Origin: Streptomyces regalis
GTDB taxonomy: Bacteria; Actinomycetota; Actinomycetes; Streptomycetales; Streptomycetaceae
Direction: 5' to 3'
Length of the DNA stretch: 44,651 nucleotides
Assembly: GCF_001509475.1 (NCBI RefSeq)
Contig: NZ_LLZG01000276.1
Coordinates: 1 to 44,651 of the forward strand
This document shows, piece after piece, positions 17,166-25,342 of the stretch (positions are counted from its first letter, which is position 1; every line of letters starts with the position of its first letter). Made by a program: the position numbers and the translations under genes. The notes under the pieces are model-generated. The model was not told where the DNA came from and did no database searches. It saw only the letters and a list, made by a program, of their open reading frames with translations.

Positions 17166-18062
17166 ATGTCACCCCTGTCCGGACAGGCCCTCAGACACTG
17201 CCACCACCTGCTGAACATTCTTCACTCCACGGTGTACTTCAGCCCCGACTTCGACAGGGAACTGTCGGGCCGAGGGCTGGACGACCCGATGGGTCGCTAC
17301 CTGGCCGGCCGGTCCGCAGCCCTCGGCCGGGTCGGCCCGGGTGTGGTCACGGCCACCTTCTACAGCTTCCAGCACGGAATGGTCGCCCGGCACCTCCCGG
17401 CCGTATGGCATCGCGTCTCCCCCGAGGAGGCGCTGGCCGCCAGGCTGCGGGCGGCCGACAACACGCTGCGACGGGTCCTGGGCGAGGAAGCCGTCAGCTC
17501 CCGAGCTATGAGGGACGCGGCCGGACTGGCTCTGCGCGCGGCCGAGGCGGGCATCCGTCCCGGACGTCCGCTCTACGCGGCCCATGCCGACCAGCCCGTG
17601 CCGCGGGAACCGCATCTGGCGCTGTGGTATGCCGCCACCCTGTTGCGCGAGCACCGGGGGGACAGCCATGTCGCCGCACTCGGTGCCGCGGGGCTGGATG
17701 GCCTGGAGGCCCTGGTGTCGCACAGCGCCGGCGACGACGGCATGCCCCGCGAGGTCGTGATGACCAAGCGCGGCTGGACGGCCGAGGACTGGTCGGCGGC
17801 CGAGGACCGGCTGCGCGAGCGCGGGCTGATGACCGCGGACGGTTCTCTCACCGAGGAGGGGCGCCGGATGCGCCTCGCACTCGAGGACGACACGGACCGC
17901 AGGGACCGCGCGCCCTATCAGCACCTCGGTGAGCAGGAGGTCGCCGAACTCACCGCGTTGACAGCCGACTTCGTCCGCGCCGCCGGCACATCGGGCGCCT
18001 TTCCCGCCGAGCTGGAGGGCTTTTTCCTGGGGGCGGTCGACAAGACGGAACTCCGGAGCTGA
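17166..18062 (+). CDS. SCO6745-like helix-turn-helix family protein
   Basis: The 298-residue protein has the pattern of the SCO6745 family: an N-terminal LLNILHSTVYFSPDF segment, GRYLAGRSAALGRVGPGVVTATFYSFQHGMVARHLPAVW at about 38-76, and a C-terminal winged-helix-like part (TKRGWTAEDWSAAEDRLRERGLMTADGSLTEEGRRMR). The family is found beside polyketide and other secondary genes, but I know no established function. It could bind DNA or an intermediate. ATG 17166 was chosen because GGGAG lies nine bases ahead; an in-frame ATG at 17127 overlapping the previous stop would add 13 residues. The next gene begins two bases after its stop. Confidence 0.6.
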   Translation: MSPLSGQALRHCHHLLNILHSTVYFSPDFDRELSGRGLDDPMGRYLAGRSAALGRVGPGVVTATFYSFQHGMVARHLPAVWHRVSPEEALAARLRAADNTLRRVLGEEAVSSRAMRDAAGLALRAAEAGIRPGRPLYAAHADQPVPREPHLALWYAATLLREHRGDSHVAALGAAGLDGLEALVSHSAGDDGMPREVVMTKRGWTAEDWSAAEDRLRERGLMTADGSLTEEGRRMRLALEDDTDRRDRAPYQHLGEQEVAELTALTADFVRAAGTSGAFPAELEGFFLGAVDKTELRS

Positions 18063-18063
18063 C

Positions 18064-18645
18064 GTGCGTATTGCCGAGCTGGACATACCTGGGGCGTTCC
18101 TCATGGCACCCCAGCACATCCGTGACACACGTGGATCTTTCTACGAGGCGCTGCGAGTGGACGATCTGGAAAAGGAGCTCGGACGCGCCTTCACCCCCAA
18201 ACAGATCAACTACTCGGTCTCGCACCGCAATACCCTGCGCGGAATTCACAGTGTGACCAGTCCCCCCGGTCAGGCGAAGATCGTCTCAAGTGTGCGGGGG
18301 GTTCTCAAAGACGTTCTCGTCGACTTGCGCATCGGTTCCCCGACCTATGGCAGACACGTCAGCAACGTCCTGGACGCCGAGGCCGGCGTGTCGGTATTCG
18401 TGCCCGAAGGCGTCGGGCACGGTTTCCTCACCCTCACCGACGACGCCTGTATCTGTTACGTCCTCTCCACCGCGCACGTCCCTGGCACCCAGGTCGACAT
18501 CAATCCGCTCGACCCCGAACTCGAACTGCCCTGGGGGTTCACGGAGCCGCCGCTGATGTCCGACAAGGACGCCTCCGCGCCGACCGCTGCCGAGGCGCTG
18601 AGGGCCGGGCTCCTCACCCCGTGGTCAGGGGAGCTCCAGGCATAG
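18064..18645 (+). CDS. dTDP-4-keto-6-deoxyhexose 3,5-epimerase (RmlC-like)
   Basis: The 193-residue cupin-type epimerase starts at GTG 18064, with GGAG six bases upstream. The catalytic base His62 lies in LRGIHSV, LKDVLVDLRIGSPTYG follows, and VPEGVGHGFLTLTDDACICYV places Tyr132 as the likely acid. The segment after that tyrosine (STAHVPGTQVD) departs from the usual rhamnose-pathway KTTDYYAP, as in antibiotic sugar epimerases. If the sugar is 3-deoxygenated, only inversion at C5 would persist, giving an L-sugar. The gene is separated from the main sugar operon by about 5.5 kb. Confidence 0.87.
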   Translation: MRIAELDIPGAFLMAPQHIRDTRGSFYEALRVDDLEKELGRAFTPKQINYSVSHRNTLRGIHSVTSPPGQAKIVSSVRGVLKDVLVDLRIGSPTYGRHVSNVLDAEAGVSVFVPEGVGHGFLTLTDDACICYVLSTAHVPGTQVDINPLDPELELPWGFTEPPLMSDKDASAPTAAEALRAGLLTPWSGELQA

Positions 18646-18661
18646 GCCCGGACGCACCGGA

Positions 18662-18692
18662 CGCCGGACACCGCGTCGCTGGGTGTCCGGCG
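18662..18692. terminator. Bidirectional terminator between convergent genes
   Basis: CGCCGGACACC at 18662-18672 pairs perfectly over 11 bp with GGTGTCCGGCG at 18682-18692, with a nine-base loop. It lies between the epimerase stop (18645) and the stop of the minus-strand oxygenase (18703), so it can serve both transcripts. Confidence 0.75.
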
Positions 18693-18702
18693 CCGGGAGG
18701 CT

Positions 18703-19374
18703 TCAGGAGGCGGGGCCGGTCAGCTGGTTGTGCAGCACATAGGCCTTGCCGCCCAGGCCGCGCACTCCACCGAGGCCCTGCAGCGTGGCGAAGGCCTGGT
18801 TGGACAACTCGCTTTCGAGGAAGGCCCGATGGGCGTCCGCCGAGGTCCATTCGGCGTAGTTGAGGACATGTACTCCGTCGGTGCTCAGATGGAAGTGCAT
18901 CGCCTTCAGCCCTGGGAACGACTCGCCCAACGGCCCGTCGAGGAGTGCGTCCACCGCCTGCCGCTGCCGCTCGGGGCCGTCCACGTCGAATACCGGAGTG
19001 ACGACGCAGACGGCTTCCTCCGTTCCCCCTGATGTGTTGCTCCGATAGCGACGGAACACCTGGGGGCGCAGGCGTCCGACGTCCGCCTGAGTCTCCACAC
19101 CGGGGATCGGCAGCGGCGGATGGGCCTTGGAGAACTCGTCGAAAGACGATTCGTCGGCCCACTGGGAAACGGTCATCACGTGTTCGCCGTCGATGCTTTC
19201 GAAACAGCTCAGTGAACGGAATTCAGCGGGCAGACGAAGCGTTGACCAGTGTGCCATGATGCTTTCCACGGCCGCCTTCTGACGGTCCCGGTCGCCGACG
19301 AATCGGCGGCTCACGAGCACGATTTCCGCGTCGGGCCGGTCCATGCGGGGCAACGGGGCACTGCTCATAGCCAT
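18703..19374 (-). CDS. Tandem ABM-domain oxygenase, candidate B-ring-cleaving enzyme
   Basis: The 223-residue protein contains two antibiotic biosynthesis monooxygenase (dimeric alpha-beta barrel) domains, about residues 18-105 and 125-215. Each has the typical strand-helix pattern: SCFESIDGEHVMTVSQWADESSF and MHFHLSTDGVHVLNYAEWTSADA. Tandem ABM proteins of about this size in angucycline pathways include JadG, GilOII and AlpJ, which open ring B with reduced flavin from a reductase partner. Other tandem ABM enzymes oxidise anthrones, so the assignment is inference. It is the only pathway gene on the minus strand. GGGAGAG precedes the ATG at 19374; an ATG two codons later (19368) is also possible. 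Confidence 0.75.
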   Translation of the reverse strand: MAMSSAPLPRMDRPDAEIVLVSRRFVGDRDRQKAAVESIMAHWSTLRLPAEFRSLSCFESIDGEHVMTVSQWADESSFDEFSKAHPPLPIPGVETQADVGRLRPQVFRRYRSNTSGGTEEAVCVVTPVFDVDGPERQRQAVDALLDGPLGESFPGLKAMHFHLSTDGVHVLNYAEWTSADAHRAFLESELSNQAFATLQGLGGVRGLGGKAYVLHNQLTGPAS

Positions 19375-19567
19375 GGTGACTCTCCCGTAATTGTTGACTG
19401 CTGGGCGTGTGGCAACCCCATCGTTGATGTCACGGGCCCGCCCTCCAATGCGTTTTTTCGGACATTTGAAGCAAGCTGACCAAGCTCTGTAGTGGGAACT
19501 ATTGAGACCGGTCGGTGTCCTCCGTGATGGTTGATTCGAGAGCTCGGCATCAAAGCGAGGGAGAAAG
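19375..19567. promoter_or_regulatory. Divergent promoter region between oxygenase genes
   Basis: This 193-bp region separates the minus-strand ABM gene from the plus-strand FAD hydroxylase gene and must hold both promoters. It is less GC-rich than its surroundings and contains a T run (19453-19458) and a short direct repeat CAAGCT at 19472-19477 and 19481-19486. A weak plus-strand -35-like TTGAAG occurs at 19466-19471. No -10 box is convincing. Confidence 0.45.
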
Positions 19568-21049
19568 ATGGGTACGTCCGTCATCGTTGTAGGCGCCGGT
19601 CCGGCCGGACTGATGCTGGCCGGAGAGCTTCGCCTGGCGGGCGCCGACGTCGTCCTCGTGGACCGTCTCGACGGCCCGACCAGCGAATCCCGCGGCATGG
19701 GTTTCACCGCACGAACCATGGAGATGTTCCGCCAGCGCGGACTGCTCCACCGTTTTGGCGAAGTGATCACCCCCATCGCCGGCCACTTCGGCAGCCTGCC
19801 GCTGGATTTCACCCCGGAGAACGGCCTCCACGCCAGTGTTTCCGGGATACCGCAGCGATTTACCGAACAGGTACTGCGTGACTGGGTCGCGTGCCTCGGC
19901 GTCACGGTGGCGTACGGCCGTGAACTGACCGCACTGACAGATCACGGTGACGCTGTCGAGGCTGAGATCACGGGCCCGCACGGCACCGAACGCCTGCGCG
20001 CCGCCTACCTGGTGGGGTGCGACGGTGGCCGTTCCACCGTGCGCCGCCTCGGCGGATTCAACTTCCCGGGCCAGGACGCCACCGTGGAACTGCTCCTGGC
20101 CGACATCAGCGGTCCGGCCATCAGCCCCCGCTTCACCGGCGAGCGTTCGCCCGCCGGTATCGTGCTCGCCGCACCCCTGGGCCCGGACGTCAACCGCATC
20201 GTCATCCGACTCCACGGCGCCCGCCCCCAGCACCGCACCGAACCGGTGGGGTTCGCCGAAGTCGCCGTCGCCTGGAAGCAGTTGACCGGCGAGGACATCA
20301 GCGGTGCCACCGCGCAGTGGGTCAGCTCCTTCACCGACGCCGCACGCCTCGTGGACACCTACCGGCGCGGGCGCGTCCTGCTGGCGGGCGACGCCGCCCA
20401 CATCCATCTGCCCGCCGGCGGACAGGGCATGAACGTGTCCCTCCAGGACAGCTTCAACCTGGGCTGGAAGCTGGGTGCCGTGGTCACGGGACGTGCCCCC
20501 GAGGCCCTGCTGGACACCTATCACGAGGAACGCCACCCGGTGGGCCAGACCCTGATCACCAACACCCTCGCCCAGGGCATGCTCTTCTTCGGCGGGGCCG
20601 AGACCCAGCCGTTGCGCGATGTGATGACCTGTCTGATCGGTTTCGACGAGCCCAACCGCTTCCTCATCGGGCAGGCAAGCGGCCTCGACATTCGCTACGA
20701 CGTCGGCACCGGCGCCCACCCGGCCCTCGGCCTGCGGATGCCGGACTTGGACGTGGTCACGAGCGCGTTCCCCGGCACCGGGACTCCTGTCTCCCAGCTG
20801 CTGAGGCCGGCGCGCGGTGTCCTCCTCGACCTCGCCGACGACGCCGAGCTGCGCAGCGTCGCCGCACCCTGGGGCGACCGCGTCGACGTGACCACCGGCG
20901 CCTTCCACAACCTGCCCTCCTACGAACCGTTCGCCGGGACCGACGCGGTGCTGCTGCGCCCCGACGGTCATGTCGCCTGGACCTCCCCGGGCGCGGACGA
21001 CGGATTGGAGACCGCGCTGAACCGCTGGTTTGGCACCCCCCACCGATGA
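19568..21049 (+). CDS. FAD-dependent aromatic polyketide hydroxylase, second stand-alone copy
   Basis: The 493-residue class A flavin monooxygenase closely resembles the protein at 561. GAGPAG at about residues 9-14, VGCDGGRSTVRRLGG at about 154, and GDAAHIHLPAGGQGMNVSLQDSFNLGWKL near 275 are the three FAD motifs. It probably hydroxylates, or performs a Baeyer-Villiger-type oxidation of, the angucyclinone after the PgaE/PgaM-like steps. It is transcribed divergently from the ABM oxygenase, and the two may act in the same oxidative branch. GGGAGAA precedes the ATG. Its stop overlaps an ATG, but the glycosyltransferase start chosen here is 52 bases further on. Confidence 0.87.
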   Translation: MGTSVIVVGAGPAGLMLAGELRLAGADVVLVDRLDGPTSESRGMGFTARTMEMFRQRGLLHRFGEVITPIAGHFGSLPLDFTPENGLHASVSGIPQRFTEQVLRDWVACLGVTVAYGRELTALTDHGDAVEAEITGPHGTERLRAAYLVGCDGGRSTVRRLGGFNFPGQDATVELLLADISGPAISPRFTGERSPAGIVLAAPLGPDVNRIVIRLHGARPQHRTEPVGFAEVAVAWKQLTGEDISGATAQWVSSFTDAARLVDTYRRGRVLLAGDAAHIHLPAGGQGMNVSLQDSFNLGWKLGAVVTGRAPEALLDTYHEERHPVGQTLITNTLAQGMLFFGGAETQPLRDVMTCLIGFDEPNRFLIGQASGLDIRYDVGTGAHPALGLRMPDLDVVTSAFPGTGTPVSQLLRPARGVLLDLADDAELRSVAAPWGDRVDVTTGAFHNLPSYEPFAGTDAVLLRPDGHVAWTSPGADDGLETALNRWFGTPHR

Positions 21050-21100
21050 CGCGGGGTGACCCGTGTCGCGCCGACTCCTCACCAACCAACGGAGAGATCC

Positions 21101-22417
21101 TTGCGTGTTGTCTTCACGATGCTGCCGGTGACGGCGCATCTCTTCCCGCTGACCCCACTCGCCTGGGCCCTGCAGAGCCAGGGCCACGAGGTGCGTGTGG
21201 TCACCCACGCCCACCGGGAGACCGTCGACGCCATCACCGCCGCGGGGCTGACCGCCGTACCGCTGCGCGAAGAGATCGACGTCAGCGCCGCCGTCGCGGC
21301 GACGGCGCACGACGAGCGGCTGGAGTCCATTGCCCGGACCCTGGACATCGACCCCGAGGACACCAACCGCTGGCAGGTGGTCCGGCACTATCTGCTGGCC
21401 CTGTTCGCGATGTACACCTCAGCCGGGGAGCGAGCCCCCGAGGCGGACGGACCGCGGCCGGCCGTGGATGAACTCACCGAATTCCTGCGTGACTGGCAGC
21501 CGGATCTGGTGCTCTGGGACCCGCTGTTCGCACCGTCCCCCATCGCGGCCCGGGCCGCTGGAGTCGCGCACGCCCGGTTCCTGTGGGGACTGGACCAGTT
21601 CGGCTGGGTTCGTCAGCAGTATGTGGAGCGGCTGAGCAACAGCAACCCGCCGGGTCAGGACGTCATGGCGGAGATGATCCGTCCCCTCCTCGAACGGTAC
21701 GGCGACACCTTCGACGAGGAGGTGCTGCTCGGCCAGTGGAGCGTGGACCCGACGCCCCAGGGCATGCAATTACCGGTCCAGGGCACCACCGTGTCGGTGC
21801 GCTGGGTCCCCTACACCGGTGCCGCACCGTTGCCCGACTGGCTGCGAGAGCGACCTGCCAGGCCCCGTGTCGCGCTGACTCTCGGCACCAGCGCCCGCGC
21901 CTTGTTCGCCGACAACGAGGAATTCACCGCACGGCTGTTGGCCCTTGCCGACGGCCTGGACGTGGAGTTCGTGGCCACCCTCACCGCCGAGCAGCTCGCC
22001 GGGGTGGGAAGGCTGCCCGACAACATCCGCGCCGTCGACTACGTTCCCCTCACCCAGCTCCTGCCGACCTGCGTGGCTGTCATCCACCACGGCGGCGGCG
22101 GCACGATCTCCGCTGCCGTCGCCGAAGGACTGCCCCAGCTGATGCTGCCGCTCGAAGGCTCCGAATACGTCGACATGGCGCGGTATGTCGAGCGCCGGAA
22201 TGCGGGACTGGTGATCGAGGCCGGCCACGCCACCGTCGAGGAGATGCGCAAGCAACTGGAACGGGTGCTCACCGAACCGGCCTTCCGGGAAGGGGCCGCG
22301 GCGCTCCGGGCGGACACGGCGGCAGCCCCGGCGCCCGCAGACATCATTCCGCAGCTGGAGACCCTGATCGCCGGACGCGGCCGCACCTACCGTTCGGACC
22401 GAAAGGACGCCTCATGA
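21101..22417 (+). CDS. Glycosyltransferase (EryCIII/DesVII-like, GT1 family)
   Basis: The 438-residue protein has the GT-B layout of antibiotic glycosyltransferases. The N-terminus MRVVFTMLPVTAHLFPLTPLAWAL is typical, the acceptor domain includes DLVLWDPLFAPSPIAARAAG, and the donor domain carries HHGGGGT at 329-335. It should transfer the dTDP-aminodeoxysugar to the aglycone. TTG 21101 was chosen because GGAGAG lies four bases before it and the N-terminus then matches the family; GTG 21056 would add 15 residues. Codon 224 (21770-21772) is TTA, so translation should depend on the bldA leucyl-tRNA. No DesVIII-like helper protein is seen. It overlaps the next gene by four bases. Confidence 0.88.
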   Translation: MRVVFTMLPVTAHLFPLTPLAWALQSQGHEVRVVTHAHRETVDAITAAGLTAVPLREEIDVSAAVAATAHDERLESIARTLDIDPEDTNRWQVVRHYLLALFAMYTSAGERAPEADGPRPAVDELTEFLRDWQPDLVLWDPLFAPSPIAARAAGVAHARFLWGLDQFGWVRQQYVERLSNSNPPGQDVMAEMIRPLLERYGDTFDEEVLLGQWSVDPTPQGMQLPVQGTTVSVRWVPYTGAAPLPDWLRERPARPRVALTLGTSARALFADNEEFTARLLALADGLDVEFVATLTAEQLAGVGRLPDNIRAVDYVPLTQLLPTCVAVIHHGGGGTISAAVAEGLPQLMLPLEGSEYVDMARYVERRNAGLVIEAGHATVEEMRKQLERVLTEPAFREGAAALRADTAAAPAPADIIPQLETLIAGRGRTYRSDRKDAS

Positions 22418-24003
22418 GCACATCCGCCACGCCGCGCGCCGGGCGGCGCGAGTGGATCGGCCTCGTCACCCTCGCACTCCCCACGGTGCTGCTGTCCATG
22501 GACCTCACGGTGCTGCATCTCGCCGTGCCGATGATCAGCGCGGACCTGAAGCCCAGCGCCGCTCAGCTGTTGTGGATCACTGACATCTACGGCTTCACCC
22601 TGGCCGGATTCCTGATCTGCATGGGAACCCTCGGCGACCGGATCGGCCGCCGTAAGCTGCTGCTGATCGGAGGCGTCGCCTTCGGTATGGCCTCGGTGCT
22701 CGCGGCCCTGTCCACCAGCGCGGCGATGCTCATCGTCACCCGCTGCCTGCTGGGCATCGCCGCCTCGACGCTGATGCCTTCCACGCTGTCGCTGATCCGC
22801 AACATGTTCCTCGATGCCAAACAGCGGTCGGTCGCCATCGGCGTGTGGATGACCAGTTTCATGGTCGGCGCCCTGGCCGGTCCGCTGGTCGGCGGCGCAC
22901 TGCTCGGCTCCTTCTGGTGGGGCTCGGTCTTCCTGCTGGCCGTCCCCGTGATGGTGCTGTTGCTGATCGTCGGCCCGATGGTGCTGCCGGAGTACCGCAA
23001 CGAAAGCGCCGGAAGGCTCGACCTGCCCAGCGCCCTGCTGTCGCTGCTCGCGGTGCTGAGTGTGGTGTACGGCGCGAAGAAGGTCGCCTCGGAGGGATTC
23101 GGGCTGCTGCCGCTGGGATTCGTGCTGCTCGGCCTGCTCCTGGGCGCGGTCTTCGTCCGCAGGCAACGCGTCCTGAGTCAGCCCTTCCTGGACCTGAACC
23201 TCTTCAGGAGCCGTTCCTTCAACACGGCGCTGACCGCGATGACGCTCGGCACGCTCATGATGATGGGCGTCAACCTGCTGGTCGCCCAGCACCTCCAGTT
23301 GGTCGCCGGGCTCTCACCCTTCGCGGCGGGACTGTGGATGATGCCGATGACCGTGATGGCGATCATCGCTGTGATGATCTCCACGACCCTGGTCCGGACG
23401 GTGCGCCCTGCCGTCATCATCGCCGGTGGACTGGTCATCGCCGCCGTCGGCTTTCTCATGCTGACCCGGCTGGACAGTTCATCCGGCATCGGCATGCTCG
23501 TGGCGTCCTCGGTGGTCTTCGCCGCAGGCCTGAGCCCGGCCGGAGTGCTGAGCACCGACATCCTGGTGGGTTCCGCGCCGCCGGAGCGGGCCGGTGAGGC
23601 GTCCGCCATCCAGGAGACCAGCACCGAGTTCGGCGGTGCCCTAGGCCTTGCCCTGCTCGGCAGTGTCTTCAACGCCGCCTACCACGCCGAGATCGGCGAC
23701 AGGGTGCCGTCCGGTGTGCCCGATGCCGCGGTCGGTGACACGCTCGGCGGCACCCTGGCGGCGGTCGAGCAGTACGGCGAGACCACCTGGGGTGACCCCC
23801 TGATCGCCGTCGCCCGGCAGTCCTTCACCGATGCCTTTCACGTCACGGCACTGGTCTGTGTGGCGATCGCACTGGTGACCGCGGCTGTGGTGGCTGTATT
23901 CCTGCGACAGGCACCCGCAACAGGTACCTCGCCCTCGGACGACGGGGACGAAACCCCCGCCCCCACCGCGCACGAGGCCACGGTCAGCCCCGAAAACGCC
24001 TGA
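22414..24003 (+). CDS. MFS exporter, 14-helix DHA2 family
   Basis: The 529-residue membrane protein resembles EmrB/Mmr-type proton antiporters, with about 14 hydrophobic helices. LSMDLTVLHLAVPMISADL follows helix 1, GDRIGRRKLL is the loop 2-3 motif, and GVWMTSFMVGALAGPLVGG is the antiporter motif C region. It probably exports the glycosylated product. It is translationally coupled (ATGA) to the glycosyltransferase gene, which links glycosylation and export. The C-terminal tail of about 35 residues is acidic and Pro-rich. Confidence 0.88.
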   Translation: MSTSATPRAGRREWIGLVTLALPTVLLSMDLTVLHLAVPMISADLKPSAAQLLWITDIYGFTLAGFLICMGTLGDRIGRRKLLLIGGVAFGMASVLAALSTSAAMLIVTRCLLGIAASTLMPSTLSLIRNMFLDAKQRSVAIGVWMTSFMVGALAGPLVGGALLGSFWWGSVFLLAVPVMVLLLIVGPMVLPEYRNESAGRLDLPSALLSLLAVLSVVYGAKKVASEGFGLLPLGFVLLGLLLGAVFVRRQRVLSQPFLDLNLFRSRSFNTALTAMTLGTLMMMGVNLLVAQHLQLVAGLSPFAAGLWMMPMTVMAIIAVMISTTLVRTVRPAVIIAGGLVIAAVGFLMLTRLDSSSGIGMLVASSVVFAAGLSPAGVLSTDILVGSAPPERAGEASAIQETSTEFGGALGLALLGSVFNAAYHAEIGDRVPSGVPDAAVGDTLGGTLAAVEQYGETTWGDPLIAVARQSFTDAFHVTALVCVAIALVTAAVVAVFLRQAPATGTSPSDDGDETPAPTAHEATVSPENA

Positions 24004-24018
24004 CCGTTCGCTCGCCGT

Positions 24019-24054
24019 CCTGCCGCGGCACGGCCGTTGCCCTGTCGCGGCGGG
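24019..24054 (+). terminator. Hairpin after the second exporter gene
   Basis: CCTGCCGCG at 24019-24027 can pair with CGCGGCGGG at 24046-24054 (nine pairs, one of them G-U), with an 18-base loop. It lies 16 bp after the exporter stop and before the sugar operon. Moderate strength only. Confidence 0.4.
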
Positions 24055-24139
24055 ATCCGGAACCGATCCCTGGTCCCGACGGCGATTCCGCCTGCCCGCT
24101 CGCCCGTACAGGCCCATGTTTTCTACAGGAGACGTAGAG

Positions 24140-25303
24140 ATGATCAACGTGTTCCAGCCCACGACAGGCGATGAGGAACTCGCTGCTGTTTCCGAGGTGT
24201 TCGCGAGCAACTGGCTCGGGCACGGCCCTCGTACCAAGGAATTCGAGGAGAGGTTCGCCGCCCACCTGGGCGTTGATCCCGGCCATGTGCTGTTCATCAA
24301 CTCCGCCACCTCGGGGCTGTTCCTGGCCACCGAACTACTCGGGATCGGGCCCGGCGACGAGGTCGTCATGCCGTCCGCCAGCTTTGTCGCTGCGGGTAAC
24401 GCTGTCGCCTCCACCGGTGCCCGGCTGGTCTTCTGCGATGTCGACGAGCGGACCATGAACCCGACCGTCGCCCATATCGAGCAGGCCCTCACCCCCGACA
24501 CCACGGCCGTTCTGATCCTGCACTACGGCGGACACCCCGGGGACGTCGCCGCGATTGCCCGACTCTGCCGAGAGCGGGGCATACGACTCATCGAGGATGC
24601 GGCCTGCGCGGTGGCCTCCAAGGTCGACGGCGTGGCCTGCGGCACCTTCGGCGATGTCGCCATGTGGAGTTTCGACGCCATGAAGGTCCTGGTCACCGGG
24701 GACGGCGGCATGCTGTACGTCCGCGATCCCGAACTCGCCCTGCGCGCCAAGCGACTGGCGTACCACGGACTCGAGCAGTCCAGCGGCTTCTCCGCCGCCA
24801 GGGTCTCGCACCGTTGGTGGGAGCTGAACGTCAAGGACTTCGGCCGGCGGATCGTCGGGAACGACATCGCGGCCGCCATCGGACTTGTTCAGCTGGCCCG
24901 ACTCCCCGAGTTCGTCGCGCGTCGCCGCGCCATCGGCGATCTGTACGGTCAGCTGCTCGCGGACGTCGACGGTGTGGTGCTGCCGCCCGAGCCGCCGGAG
25001 GGCCAGACCTCGTCGCACTACTTCTACTGGGTGCAGCTCGAGCCCGAGATTCGCGACCAGGTCGCCGCGGACCTCTTGGAGGAAGGCATCTACACCACCT
25101 TCCGCTACCCGCCGCTGCACAAGGTCCCGGCGTACGGATCGGACCACGCCGAGCTACCCGGCACCGAGGCATCGTCCGAGAACACCCTGCTGCTACCGCT
25201 GCACCAGGGGCTCGACGACGAAGAGGTCCGCAAGGTGGCCGCCGTGCTGCGCAAGTCCGTGGAGTACCGCTCAGCGTCGGCCCGAAGCCGACGAGTTCGC
25301 TGA
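24140..25303 (+). CDS. PLP-dependent sugar aminotransferase (DegT/DnrJ/EryC1 family)
   Basis: The 387-residue protein is a sugar aminotransferase. The PLP lysine is Lys182 in WSFDAMKVLVTGDGGML, preceded by the IEDAACAVAS cofactor-binding segment. NSATSGLFLATELLG and LPLHQGLDDEEVRKV are family blocks. Together with the 2,3- and 3-dehydratases nearby it most likely aminates C-4 of dTDP-4-keto-2,3,6-trideoxyhexose, the reaction of SpnR in forosamine biosynthesis. Amination at C-3 is not expected if C-3 is deoxygenated. ATG 24140 follows AGGAGAC; the in-frame ATG at 24116 has no ribosome site. Confidence 0.87.
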   Translation: MINVFQPTTGDEELAAVSEVFASNWLGHGPRTKEFEERFAAHLGVDPGHVLFINSATSGLFLATELLGIGPGDEVVMPSASFVAAGNAVASTGARLVFCDVDERTMNPTVAHIEQALTPDTTAVLILHYGGHPGDVAAIARLCRERGIRLIEDAACAVASKVDGVACGTFGDVAMWSFDAMKVLVTGDGGMLYVRDPELALRAKRLAYHGLEQSSGFSAARVSHRWWELNVKDFGRRIVGNDIAAAIGLVQLARLPEFVARRRAIGDLYGQLLADVDGVVLPPEPPEGQTSSHYFYWVQLEPEIRDQVAADLLEEGIYTTFRYPPLHKVPAYGSDHAELPGTEASSENTLLLPLHQGLDDEEVRKVAAVLRKSVEYRSASARSRRVR

Positions 25304-25342
25304 CCTGTTCAGCTTCTCTTACACAGTGAGGAACCCATTCCC

